Below are positions 1 to 7,785 of a stretch of 11,005 nt of DNA, one piece after another. The DNA is taken from positions 1 through 11,005 of the forward strand of contig CAIPJU010001085.1 in NCBI GenBank assembly GCA_903865465.1, in the 5' to 3' direction. Both the position numbers and the translations under genes were made by a program. Numbering within the stretch: the stretch's first letter is position 1; every line of letters starts with the position of its first letter. A model generated the notes under the pieces. The model was not told the origin of the DNA. It ran no database searches and saw only the letters and a program-made list of their open reading frames with translations. Origin of the DNA: an uncultured Bacteroidota bacterium (GTDB taxonomy: Bacteria; Bacteroidota; Bacteroidia; Bacteroidales; VadinHA17).

Positions 1-569
1 CTCAGGATGCGGGTTATTTTCATGCTCAGTTCAGGAGAACAAATGTAGATGAAACCTCTTTGTATACTATAGTCGACGGAATTAAGGGAAAAGGACAGTA
101 TGTAGGCGTTTATCTTGCGTTGGGTGTGGCCAACAATGGCTGGTGGGGTGAAGGTGAGATTAAGTTTTTTATGGATGGAGATACCCAGTATCCGACTATT
201 TGCGGAACAGGAACTGAAGACTATTTCTGCGGGTCATATGATTTTGACACCCAGACCAAAAATGAGGCTGGTGTTGAGAGATCGGAATATACGGAATTCT
301 GTACACCTTATTCAGGCCTGCATCAGGTAATAAGAGGAGACGGCCATTATGATGTAATGCAGCGCTTTGGTCTTTACAGGTGGCATATTGTAGATCCCAT
401 ACGATTCGATACCGATCTTAAGGTTACAATTCAGGATCTTGGCTGGCACAAGGGGGGAAGATATCTTGCACAGAAATCAGATATCGCTTCAACATGTTTC
501 TGGTATCAGTCGGAACCTCACATAAAATTCCCTAAGCTGCCTTCATGGCAAAGTCTTGAGGTAAATTAG
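1..569 (+). CDS. GH172 (DUF2961) family glycoside hydrolase, C-terminal fragment
   Basis: The reading frame is open from the left edge (first full codon at position 3) to the TAG at 567-569, giving 188 residues of a protein whose N-terminus lies outside the window. A TTG at position 60 is not a start, because conserved family sequence (FHAQFRR) continues upstream of it. Recognisable GH172 blocks are WWGEGEIKFF (fragment residues 47-56), GTGTEDYF (68-75), YSGLHQV and YRWHIVDPIRF. The glutamates at fragment residues 50 (GEGE) and 72 (GTEDYF) are spaced much like the two catalytic glutamates reported for GH172 alpha-D-fructofuranosidase, so both appear retained. That equivalence is inferred from spacing and motif, without an alignment. 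Known GH172 members act on alpha-D-fructofuranosides or D-arabinofuranosides; the substrate here cannot be told. These proteins are usually exported in Bacteroidota, but the signal peptide would be off-window. Confidence 0.85.
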   Translation, partial: QDAGYFHAQFRRTNVDETSLYTIVDGIKGKGQYVGVYLALGVANNGWWGEGEIKFFMDGDTQYPTICGTGTEDYFCGSYDFDTQTKNEAGVERSEYTEFCTPYSGLHQVIRGDGHYDVMQRFGLYRWHIVDPIRFDTDLKVTIQDLGWHKGGRYLAQKSDIASTCFWYQSEPHIKFPKLPSWQSLEVN

Positions 570-1258
570 TAACTCCAGAGGACAGTTTTCCACTTCCTTG
601 ATATAGCTTCTTTTCGGAGCTTTTTATCGGGATTCACACATACGGGATTACCAACTGAGGCCAGTGCTGCCAAATCAGAAAATGCATCTCCATAATACCA
701 GGCTTCGGAAGTCCTGGTATTATGATTTTTGCAGTACTCAACAAGTCTCACCTCTTTCTGTTCACCAAAACAGAGGGGCCCGATGGTTCTTCCGGTAAGA
801 AACCCGTTGATAACCTCAGGGCTAGTACAGAGTATATCATCAATGCCAAGTTCGTCAGCAACTGAGCGGCAGATGGGAAGTAAAGCAGATGATAAAATTA
901 TAATTTTTGCATTCTGCTTTTTATGCAGTTCTATCTCCTTCCTTGATTCCTTGTAGATAGTTGGCATGATATCATAAAAAAAGACCTCATGACAGAGGGA
1001 GTCCAGGTCCGACTCATCCATACCTTTAAGCCAGCCAACCATATCGCCTATTATCTTCAGATGATCCCTCAGGTTGAATTTATATGCCAGGGAAAGGAAT
1101 ATGGCATTTAGGATATCCTTAAGAGAGATAAGCTTTTTTTTAAAAGCCCTCTCTGCCAGATCCCGGCCACTTGTTGACCCGGCTAAGGTGCGATCGAGGT
1201 CGAAAAAAACATAATAGGCAAACCCTTCAGGCACATCAGCTGAAAAAGTGGTTTCCAT
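566..1258 (-). CDS. HAD superfamily subfamily IB phosphatase
   Basis: This 230-residue cytoplasmic protein has all four HAD motifs: motif I DLDRT (D20 nucleophile, D22 acid/base), motif II at S123-S124 (ILSSAL), motif III lysine K168, and motif IV GDAFSD (D191, D195). The helical cap at about residues 30-100 places it in subfamily IB, with phosphoserine phosphatase and PgpC-like enzymes. A SerB assignment is not justified. The related mycobacterial HAD-IB domain is fused to PlsC, and here the gene follows plsC and a lipid kinase, so a lipid-phosphate substrate such as lysophosphatidate or phosphatidylglycerophosphate is a reasonable inference. The ATG at 1256-1258 lies inside the 3' end of the kinase gene (23-nt overlap), suggesting translational coupling. 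The stop (566-568) overlaps the convergent GH172 stop. Motif I has Arg where Gly is more usual (DxDGT). Confidence 0.87.
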   Translation of the reverse strand: METTFSADVPEGFAYYVFFDLDRTLAGSTSGRDLAERAFKKKLISLKDILNAIFLSLAYKFNLRDHLKIIGDMVGWLKGMDESDLDSLCHEVFFYDIMPTIYKESRKEIELHKKQNAKIIILSSALLPICRSVADELGIDDILCTSPEVINGFLTGRTIGPLCFGEQKEVRLVEYCKNHNTRTSEAWYYGDAFSDLAALASVGNPVCVNPDKKLRKEAISRKWKTVLWSY

Positions 1259-2159
1259 TGCGATTGTATATTATATTAAGAGCCCCGGGGAGTATATACA
1301 CTTCAAATTGGGAAGCGAAATTCAACTCTCCGTCAACATGAAAGGGAACAGTATCGGGAAAGGAAAGGTTCAGTCCGTTGGTCTGGTAATAATTAACTCT
1401 TTTATTGCCAACATGATTACCTTTTGGAACTTTCAGGAGTATGCTGAACCTTTGCAGGAGAGAGAGTTTTTTTATCATACATACATCAAGAAGCCCGTCA
1501 TTGGCAATTGCTTTGGGAGTAAGAAAGAATCCACCGGCAAATCTTCTGCCGTTTGAAATCGTATTAATAAAACAATCAGTTTCATATTCACCCTGAGGTG
1601 TAACAACTTTCATCTTCTTCTCCCTGAAGAAGAGAAGAGTACTGATAATATGCCAGATATACTTGTATTTGCTTCCTGATTTTACCTTTCCGTCGGGAGA
1701 ATAATTCCGGGCAGCCACTTCAGCATCAAAACCCAGCCCCATTCCATTCAGGAAAATCTTCTTATTAACCATTCCTGCATCCATCAGGTTGGTTTCGCAC
1801 CTAAAGAAGATATCCCAGTCGCCATCTTCAAAACGGTCGTGAAACCCGATAATCTGGATGAAGTCGTTGCCGGTTCCTGCAGGGATGATGCCAACGGTAA
1901 TATTTTTAACGTTGACAAGTGGCCGGCATATCTCATTCAGGGTTCCGTCACCACCGACACCGATAATATAATTGAATCCTTTCCGCAGGTATGCTTCCGC
2001 TAAGTCGCTGGCGTGTCCCGGCCTTTCAGTAAATACCAACTCGGCCATAATACCTTGTTTTTCAATCATATCCTTTAGTTTAGGGACAACCTTTTCTGAA
2101 GCCCTGTTTCCTGCAACAGGATTAATGATGAAGACCCATTTTGAGTTTTTTTTATCCAT
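1236..2159 (-). CDS. Diacylglycerol kinase-family lipid kinase (YegS/DgkB type)
   Basis: This 307-residue protein has the DAGK catalytic fold signatures: the N-terminal strand-loop INPVAG (12-17), the nucleotide-binding GGDGTLNE (69-76) and PAGTGND (93-99). The C-terminal beta-sandwich half includes MGLGFDAEV and the FHVDGE motif near the end. The length matches the family (about 290-310). Members phosphorylate diacylglycerol or related lipids with ATP at the cytoplasmic membrane face; which lipid is used here is unknown. The INPVAG and GTGND motifs together separate it from NAD kinases, which share only GGDGT. It lies 133 bp downstream of plsC and overlaps the HAD gene, probably as one transcription unit. 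No Shine-Dalgarno precedes the ATG at 2157-2159, which is usual for Bacteroidota. Confidence 0.93.
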   Translation of the reverse strand: MDKKNSKWVFIINPVAGNRASEKVVPKLKDMIEKQGIMAELVFTERPGHASDLAEAYLRKGFNYIIGVGGDGTLNEICRPLVNVKNITVGIIPAGTGNDFIQIIGFHDRFEDGDWDIFFRCETNLMDAGMVNKKIFLNGMGLGFDAEVAARNYSPDGKVKSGSKYKYIWHIISTLLFFREKKMKVVTPQGEYETDCFINTISNGRRFAGGFFLTPKAIANDGLLDVCMIKKLSLLQRFSILLKVPKGNHVGNKRVNYYQTNGLNLSFPDTVPFHVDGELNFASQFEVYILPGALNIIYNRNGNHFFS

Positions 2160-2292
2160 GATAAGGCTGTAAAATGATTTAATATTAAGGGATTTGTTTA
2201 ATTCACGGTGACCTCTGGTTTGTTTTTTTGATCATTGTTTAATGAAGGCAATATACACTAATATCCAAAATATACTTTTCACTTCACATTTA

Positions 2293-3003
2293 TTAATTAT
2301 AAGCCGACTCAATAACTGACTTTACACTCTCTACTATTTCAGCGTCTGTCAATCCCGTAAGTTTATCTCTTCTAATAGGTTCGTGTATTATAATTTCGAG
2401 TTTCGTACCGAAGTCAATAAAAAATCTGTTTTTTGGTTTCAGCCTGTAAAATCCGTTTAATGTAACAGGCAGTATATCAGTATCAGATGTTCTGAAAAGA
2501 TAGATGAATCCCCTGTAAAAATCGTTAATATTCCCACTCAGGGTACGTGTCCCTTCAGGAAAAATGGCAACAGTCTGGTTTCTTGATTTCTGCACCAGCT
2601 TCTCCATCATCGACCTGGTGTTCCTGAATGTTGGTTTGCTGTAAGGAACATAATCGGTCATTTTTAATATCGTCCTGAACAAAGGTATTTTCAGAAGACG
2701 TTCATGCCCAAACCATGCCACCTCGGGATAGAACGACATAATAGCTGTTATATCGAACAGGCTGCCATGGTTGGCAACGAGGATATATCTCTTCGATTTA
2801 TCAATGTTTTCTTTCCCGAGAACATTGAATTTTTTGCCCAGAATAACAAATACTGACCTGGCCCAGAATCGGAAGAAGATTATCATTGGCCTCTTAAGAT
2901 GCAGTAAGGCAAGCAAAAGAACAATCATTATCCCAACAGCAGTAAAGAGATATAAGATAGCGAAGAGAATGACTGATAATAAGGAAAAGACCCTGCTGCG
3001 CAT
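2293..3003 (-). CDS. plsC: 1-acyl-sn-glycerol-3-phosphate acyltransferase (PlsC family)
   Basis: This 236-residue protein has an N-terminal hydrophobic segment (about residues 5-36) that anchors it in the inner membrane. It carries the PlsC/LPLAT motifs: NHGSLFD (block I; H79 and D84 form the catalytic HxxxxD), a substrate-binding region around residues 119-131, and FPEGTRT (block III, 148-154). The family transfers an acyl chain from acyl-ACP or acyl-CoA to lysophosphatidic acid, giving phosphatidic acid, the precursor of membrane phospholipids. Some Bacteroidota homologues instead acylate ornithine lipids or other lysolipids, so the substrate is not certain. It is the first gene of the minus-strand lipid cluster and is transcribed divergently from the GH116 gene across a 203-bp gap, in which I found no convincing TAnnTTTG-type promoter on either strand. 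Confidence 0.92.
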   Translation of the reverse strand: MRSRVFSLLSVILFAILYLFTAVGIMIVLLLALLHLKRPMIIFFRFWARSVFVILGKKFNVLGKENIDKSKRYILVANHGSLFDITAIMSFYPEVAWFGHERLLKIPLFRTILKMTDYVPYSKPTFRNTRSMMEKLVQKSRNQTVAIFPEGTRTLSGNINDFYRGFIYLFRTSDTDILPVTLNGFYRLKPKNRFFIDFGTKLEIIIHEPIRRDKLTGLTDAEIVESVKSVIESAYN

Positions 3004-3206
3004 AAATTTTATGTTGAGTGCCCCGGGAAAGTTAACTATTTTACTGAATAATTGGACTAATAAAACTCTTTTTCCTATATTTATAAACAGTTGCCATATT
3101 GATATTTATCATGTTCGTAAATTAACTTTACGGGAATAGCAAAATATGAATAATATAAAGACTATATAAGGTTCTTATCTTTCAGGGAAGAAATAAAACT
3201 AATCAT

Positions 3207-5732
3207 ATGAATAAATATCTGACCATCAGGTTACTTTCTGTTTCAGTTCTGTTGCTGTTTTTTTCATGTCAGATGAATAATCCTTCGGCGAAAGTTGAAA
3301 AGGGTCATGACTATAACGGTTCATATACCGGAAAGTATCTCGATCACATTGCCTTTCCGATAGGAGGAATCGGAGCAGGTATGTTCTGCCTCGAGGGAAC
3401 CGGGAGTATATCAAATATGTCAGTCCGTAATCACCCCGATGTATTTAGTGAACCCTGCATCTTTGCCGCTATTTCGGTCAAAGGCCTGGAAAATGGCACC
3501 AAAGTACTCGAAGGGATGGTACCTGACTGGAAGAAGTTTGGCAAGCCAGGATCGGCTAATGGCTCGGAGGGAACAACATATGGTTTTCCCCGGTTTGCAA
3601 ATTCCAGCTTCACCGCAAGATTTCCATTCGCCTTCATAAACCTGCAGGACAATGATATACCTATGGATGTGAAGATTACCGGCTGGAGTCCCTTTGTACC
3701 TACCGATGCTGATAATTCAAGTCTTCCTGCTGGTGGCCTGGAATATACATTCAGTAATAGCGGATCCTCAAAGATCGATGCGGTATTTTCCTTCAATACA
3801 AAAAACTTTATGCGATTGGCTGATGGAAAAAGCAGCATACGTGCATTATCCAACGGCTTCATCCTCGCCCAAGACAGCATAAAGAAAAAGCAGGGAACAA
3901 AGGGAGAGTTTGCGATTTTCACTAATGAAGCTGAAGCAGTTGTCGACTATTGCTGGTTCAGGGGGGGATGGTGGGACCCGCTTACAATTACCTGGGAGAC
4001 AATATCAAAAAGTGAAACACGCACTGCTGCTCCTGTTGAAAAGGATGCCCCGGGAGCATCGCTGTATGTTCCATTTACGCTGAAACCCGGCGAAACCAGG
4101 ACAATAAGGATCATGATGTCGTGGTATGTTCCTGATACCGACATGCGGCTTGGTCAGGACACTAAGGAAACTGTACCTGGCTGTTCGGATGCCGCTTGTG
4201 CCTGCCATGATCAATACTATAAACCATGGTACTCTTCTGCTTTTAAAAGTATCGGGGATGTAGCAGCTTACTGGAAAACGAATTACAGCGATCTGAGGGT
4301 AAAATCATCTTTGTTCAGCAATTCCTTTTTTGATACAACACTGCCTCCTGAGGTCACTGAGGCTATAGCAGCGAATCTGTCGATTCTTAAATCGCCTACG
4401 GTACTCCGCCAGACCGATGGCAAGTTATGGAGCTGGGAGGGGTGTGGTGATAACAATGGATGTTGCGAAGGGTCCTGCACTCACGTTTGGAATTATGCCC
4501 AGGCAATTCCCCATCTTTTTCCTGCTCTTGAGAGGACTCTCCGTGAGACGGAGTTTTTAGTCAGCCAGGACAAGGAGGGCCATCAGACTTTCCGATCAGC
4601 ACTTCCGATACGCCCTGTGGCTGCGACTTTTTACGCCGCTTCTGACGGCCAGCTAGGGGGCATCATGAAAGTTTACCGTGACTGGCGCATCAGCGGTGAC
4701 AACGAGTGGATGAAAAATATTTATCCCGAGGTGGTGAAGAGTATGGATTATTGTATTAAAACATGGGATCCCCGGGCCACAGGAACTCTCGAGGAACCTC
4801 ACCATAATACCTATGATATCGAATTCTGGGGTCCCGACGGGATGTGCACCAGCTTTTATCTTGGCGCGCTGAAGGCAATTTCAGGAATGGGAAAGTTCAT
4901 GGGAGAGGACGTTCAGAAATATAATGATCTGTATGATAAGGGGAAGAAAACAATTGAAAATGACCTCTTCAACGGGGAATATTTTATACAAAGGATAAAA
5001 TGGGATGGATTAACTGCTCCCGATCCTGTAAAAGCATCTTCCACCGCCTTAAATACGAGCTACTCTGAAGAAGCCCTGAAGCTTATGCAGAAAGAAGGTC
5101 CAAAATATCAATATGGAAAGGGTTGTCTCTCCGACGGAATTCTGGGATCTTGGATAGGAGAGGTTTGCGGGATAAAGAACATTGTTGATTCTGCCAAAGT
5201 CCGAAGCCATCTCAATTCGGTATTCAAGTATAATTTCAGAAGCGACCTCTCGGACCATGCCAATCCTCAGAGGCCTTCATATGCATTCGGAAAAGAGGGA
5301 GGATTGCTGATATGTACCTGGCCTAAGGGCGAAATGCTCTCTCTTCCTTTTGTCTACAGCAATGAGGTCTGGACAGGAATTGAATACCAGGTGGCATCAC
5401 ATCTGATGTTTATGGGCGAGAAAGAAAAAGCCCTTCAGATAGTCAGGACCTGCCGCGACAGGTATGACGGAAGAGTAAGGAATCCTTTTGATGAATATGA
5501 ATGCGGCCACTGGTATGCAAGAGCTATGTCGAGCTATGGCATGCTTCAGGGACTAACAGGAATTAATTATGATGCCGTCACCCAGGAGATGGCCATCAAT
5601 TCACATTCAGGCGATTTTAAAAGTTTTATTTCAACTGCAACAGGATTCGGAAATGCAGGTATTAAGAATGGGAAACCCTTTGTAAAACCGGTTTATGGAG
5701 AAATCACAGTAAAGAAATTTGTTCTTCAATAG
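3207..5732 (+). CDS. GH116 family glycosidase lipoprotein (GBA2-like, DUF608 catalytic domain)
   Basis: This 841-residue protein has a lipoprotein signal: a hydrophobic stretch ending LLFFSC, with C21 as the likely lipidated residue. No acidic surface-export signature follows C21 (QMNN), so a periplasm-facing anchor is more likely. Residues of about 45-340 form the GH116 N-terminal beta-sandwich (IAFPIGGIGAGMF at 48-60). About 380-790 is the (alpha/alpha)6 catalytic domain. NTYD ending at D537 corresponds to the acid/base Asp of GH116 enzymes (HNTYD here, QTYD in human GBA2). E411 in WSWEG is the best nucleophile candidate, although the following cysteine-rich segment differs from the GBA2 arrangement. 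VWTGIEYQ (721-728) and NPFDEYECGHWYARAMSSYGML (759-780) are further conserved blocks. GH116 members cleave beta-glucosides, beta-xylosides, N-acetylglucosaminides or glucosylceramide; specificity is not predictable here. The gene appears monocistronic and ends before a long inverted repeat. Confidence 0.92.
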   Translation: MNKYLTIRLLSVSVLLLFFSCQMNNPSAKVEKGHDYNGSYTGKYLDHIAFPIGGIGAGMFCLEGTGSISNMSVRNHPDVFSEPCIFAAISVKGLENGTKVLEGMVPDWKKFGKPGSANGSEGTTYGFPRFANSSFTARFPFAFINLQDNDIPMDVKITGWSPFVPTDADNSSLPAGGLEYTFSNSGSSKIDAVFSFNTKNFMRLADGKSSIRALSNGFILAQDSIKKKQGTKGEFAIFTNEAEAVVDYCWFRGGWWDPLTITWETISKSETRTAAPVEKDAPGASLYVPFTLKPGETRTIRIMMSWYVPDTDMRLGQDTKETVPGCSDAACACHDQYYKPWYSSAFKSIGDVAAYWKTNYSDLRVKSSLFSNSFFDTTLPPEVTEAIAANLSILKSPTVLRQTDGKLWSWEGCGDNNGCCEGSCTHVWNYAQAIPHLFPALERTLRETEFLVSQDKEGHQTFRSALPIRPVAATFYAASDGQLGGIMKVYRDWRISGDNEWMKNIYPEVVKSMDYCIKTWDPRATGTLEEPHHNTYDIEFWGPDGMCTSFYLGALKAISGMGKFMGEDVQKYNDLYDKGKKTIENDLFNGEYFIQRIKWDGLTAPDPVKASSTALNTSYSEEALKLMQKEGPKYQYGKGCLSDGILGSWIGEVCGIKNIVDSAKVRSHLNSVFKYNFRSDLSDHANPQRPSYAFGKEGGLLICTWPKGEMLSLPFVYSNEVWTGIEYQVASHLMFMGEKEKALQIVRTCRDRYDGRVRNPFDEYECGHWYARAMSSYGMLQGLTGINYDAVTQEMAINSHSGDFKSFISTATGFGNAGIKNGKPFVKPVYGEITVKKFVLQ

Positions 5733-5759
5733 CTTTATGGCAGCTTGAATAAACTTCAA

Positions 5760-5861
5760 TTAACCGCAGAGTTCGCAAAGGCTAAGCAGAGGTCGCAAAG
5801 TACTGAATATCAATCCATTTTCTTTGCGTTCTTTGTTAATCTTTGCGAGCTTTGCGGTTAA
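5760..5861. repeat. Long imperfect inverted repeat with CGCAAAG units, in a convergent gap
   Basis: The outer arms are 21 bp, TTAACCGCAGAGTTCGCAAAG-like on the left (5760-5780) and its near reverse complement on the right (5841-5861), matching at 19 of 21 positions. A second, weaker pair lies inside (about 5782-5800 against 5822-5840), each arm again containing CGCAAAG or CTTTGCG. CGCAAAG therefore recurs at 5774 and 5794 with 20-bp spacing, and CTTTGCG at 5822 and 5841. The element fills the gap between two converging genes and could fold into a long cruciform or RNA hairpin that ends transcription from both sides. I recall similar CGCAAAG-rich palindromes from Bacteroidota intergenic regions, which suggests a dispersed REP-like family, but copy number cannot be tested here. 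Confidence 0.8.
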
Positions 5862-5901
5862 ATAAGTCTTCTTTTCAAATCACCCGGGAAAGCATTAGTT
5901 C

Positions 5902-7428
5902 CTACTCTTTACCGGAGTTACTTACAAAGGCAATATGCTTGTTGTCAGGCGACCATGAAGGAACGTTTATTGTTCCCTGACCACCATAAAGATAGGCTAT
6001 GGTAATTGGTTCGCCGCCTGCTGCCGGCATTAACTTCAGCACAACTCTTTTATATGAGGGATGGCTGTTTGGATCGATGTCGGGAGGGAATGAAATTATT
6101 ACCATCCATTTTCCATCGGGCGAAATATGAGGAAACCAGTTATTATTCTTGTCAAAAGTAAGCTGTTCTTTCCCAGAGCCATCCGGCTTCATTCTCCAGA
6201 TCTGCATGTTGCCTGTGAGGTTGCCATTAAAGTAAATATATTTCCCGTCGGGTGAATATTCACAGCCATCAACATGTTCTCCGGCTTTGATGTCAGTAAG
6301 TGCTACCTCTTTGTTCCCTTCAATAGAATTCCTGTAGATATTATAAATGTTTTTGCCATTGCGTTGTGCCACATAAACGACCTCTTTGTTATTCGGAGCC
6401 CATCCATGAAAGTAGGAAGGAGTGTTCTCGGTTACAAGTTTTGGCTCGCCACCGGTAAGAGGAAGCACAAAAACTGATGATCCGTATCCTGGCATGCCCT
6501 GCCTGTGGTTGCTTATTGCAAGCATCTTTCCGTCGAATGAAATTCCGTGGTCGTTATTATTATTGGTTGCTGTACCAGTGTTGAGTTTCTCCGGTTCTCC
6601 GCCTTCGACAGGAATTTTATAGAGTGAACCATCCATATTGAATAGAAGCTTTTTACCGTCAGGCATCCAGTTTGGAGCCTCAAACCTTCCTGCTTTTTCA
6701 AATATTACTTTCCTTTTGCCATCGAACACGTTGATTATCTCCATCCTGCAGCCGAGATAGCCAGCCTTATCGGGATTGTAGTTGTCAGCAACAGGTTTGT
6801 CAATCCTTACATTCCATACTTTGACATTTTCAACGACATCAGGATTATGAGAGCAAACAAAGAGTCCGGCTATAACTTCATCGGGCATGTTTTCCATTTC
6901 GTGGGTGCCGATTACATCGAATGGTTTACCTGTACGGGCCGCCCTCATGATAAATGTTTTTCCTGACCGTTCAAGCTGGATGATGTTATAGGCAGAATCG
7001 TGTGCAAATATTTCATCTTGGGGATCTCTCATTGCAGCTCCGGTTTCCCCGCGCCACTGAAGTACAGTAAGTCCATCGCCATGAAGGGTGGCTGAGATAT
7101 GTCTCGATTTTTCATCTTCCGATTCCCTTATCATCCAGCCTGCTTTCCTGTGAGCTTCAGTTCCCTTACCGGTAAATTCAAAATTGGCTGTAAGGATAAA
7201 GTCTCCTTTTACTTTTTTGTACAGGAATTGAAATTCATCCCTTGCGAACCAAATGTTATAACCCGCCCCTTTCAGATCATAACTCTGATCTGCTTTGTTA
7301 TATGAGGAAGAGCCTGTTTTTTTGGGGTTTCCGATATCGGAGGAGGATTGGAAGACTCCAGTTGAAGATGTCTGTGAATGAGCTGATTGAAAAAGAAAGA
7401 CAAGAATAAGGAAGATTGTTGGTTTCAT
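5902..7428 (-). CDS. Secreted TolB-type PD40 beta-propeller protein with N-terminal jelly-roll domain
   Basis: This 508-residue protein has a Sec signal peptide (residues 1 to about 18, cleavage near AHS-QT). Residues of about 30-210 resemble a concanavalin/laminin-G-like jelly roll of the DUF1349 kind, with AGWMIRESEDEKSRH and LFVCSHN blocks. The C-terminal half carries six PD40/WD40-like motifs: WMPDGKKLLF (254-263), ISFDGKMLAI (296-305), WAPNNKEVVYV (343-353), YSPDGKYIYF (391-400), ISPDGKWMVI (435-444) and WSPDNKHIAF (492-501). Six motifs fit a six-bladed TolB-like propeller. No catalytic residues are evident. The likely role is periplasmic or extracellular ligand or glycan binding, but the ligand is unknown; annotation as TolB itself would be wrong because the Tol-specific N-terminal domain is missing. 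It is third in the minus-strand cluster, 30 bp after the DUF2752 gene, and probably cotranscribed. Confidence 0.87.
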   Translation of the reverse strand: MKPTIFLILVFLFQSAHSQTSSTGVFQSSSDIGNPKKTGSSSYNKADQSYDLKGAGYNIWFARDEFQFLYKKVKGDFILTANFEFTGKGTEAHRKAGWMIRESEDEKSRHISATLHGDGLTVLQWRGETGAAMRDPQDEIFAHDSAYNIIQLERSGKTFIMRAARTGKPFDVIGTHEMENMPDEVIAGLFVCSHNPDVVENVKVWNVRIDKPVADNYNPDKAGYLGCRMEIINVFDGKRKVIFEKAGRFEAPNWMPDGKKLLFNMDGSLYKIPVEGGEPEKLNTGTATNNNNDHGISFDGKMLAISNHRQGMPGYGSSVFVLPLTGGEPKLVTENTPSYFHGWAPNNKEVVYVAQRNGKNIYNIYRNSIEGNKEVALTDIKAGEHVDGCEYSPDGKYIYFNGNLTGNMQIWRMKPDGSGKEQLTFDKNNNWFPHISPDGKWMVIISFPPDIDPNSHPSYKRVVLKLMPAAGGEPITIAYLYGGQGTINVPSWSPDNKHIAFVSNSGKE

Positions 7429-7458
7429 TTTAAGTAGGGGTAAGTGAATATTCCTGAA

Positions 7459-7785
7459 TTAGTTTGACCTGAAATTCTTCAGATCGTTAAAATATGAATA
7501 AAGTGTTTTAAACCATATCCATAAAAGCAAGGGTAAAACTATTATTATGAGCCTGTTGTAATGAAAAGCATCAGTCAGGCGAAAATGCAATGCCGATAAT
7601 ATTGCCCTTGTCATTCCACATCCGTAACATTCGTGACCTGTAATGCTTTTATAAAGACAAATGGAATGCATGGCACTTATCTTGTCGAAGGGAAGAAGCC
7701 ACAGAATTAAAGGGATAAGAGCAAAACCGGCAATCTTTAAGAAAACCAGTTGTTTGTTAAAGTCTTTTGACAAGAAGATTACCAT
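7459..7785 (-). CDS. DUF2752 family small membrane protein
   Basis: This 108-residue protein has two hydrophobic segments (about 13-32 and 78-96). Between them is the DUF2752 signature: C43, followed by CYGCGMTR (53-60; C53 and C56) and then N77 in the AFHYNR segment. The family's CxGCGxTR motif lies at the membrane boundary and its function is unknown; the three conserved cysteines could bind metal or form a disulfide. The ATG at 7783-7785 overlaps the end of the zinc-ribbon/TM2 gene by 29 nt, which implies translational coupling. DUF2752 and TM2 proteins are often neighbours in Bacteroidota, so the pairing itself supports both calls. Confidence 0.88.
   Translation of the reverse strand: MVIFLSKDFNKQLVFLKIAGFALIPLILWLLPFDKISAMHSICLYKSITGHECYGCGMTRAILSALHFRLTDAFHYNRLIIIVLPLLLWIWFKTLYSYFNDLKNFRSN

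Noticed and set aside
60..62. TTG at position 60 as the start of the GH172 gene
   Set aside because: The same frame is open to the window edge and encodes conserved family sequence (FHAQFRR) before this codon, so the gene begins off-window.
566..1258. Phosphoserine phosphatase (SerB) assignment
   Set aside because: The motifs are common to the whole HAD-IB group, and the context is lipid metabolism with no serine-pathway genes nearby.
1236..2159. NAD kinase based on GGDGT
   Set aside because: INPVAG and PAGTGND are also present in the DAGK-family order, and the C-terminal half matches lipid kinases.
5902..7428. TolB of the Tol-Pal system
   Set aside because: Only the PD40 propeller is shared. 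The N-terminal half is a jelly-roll domain, and no tolA, tolQ, tolR or pal gene is adjacent.
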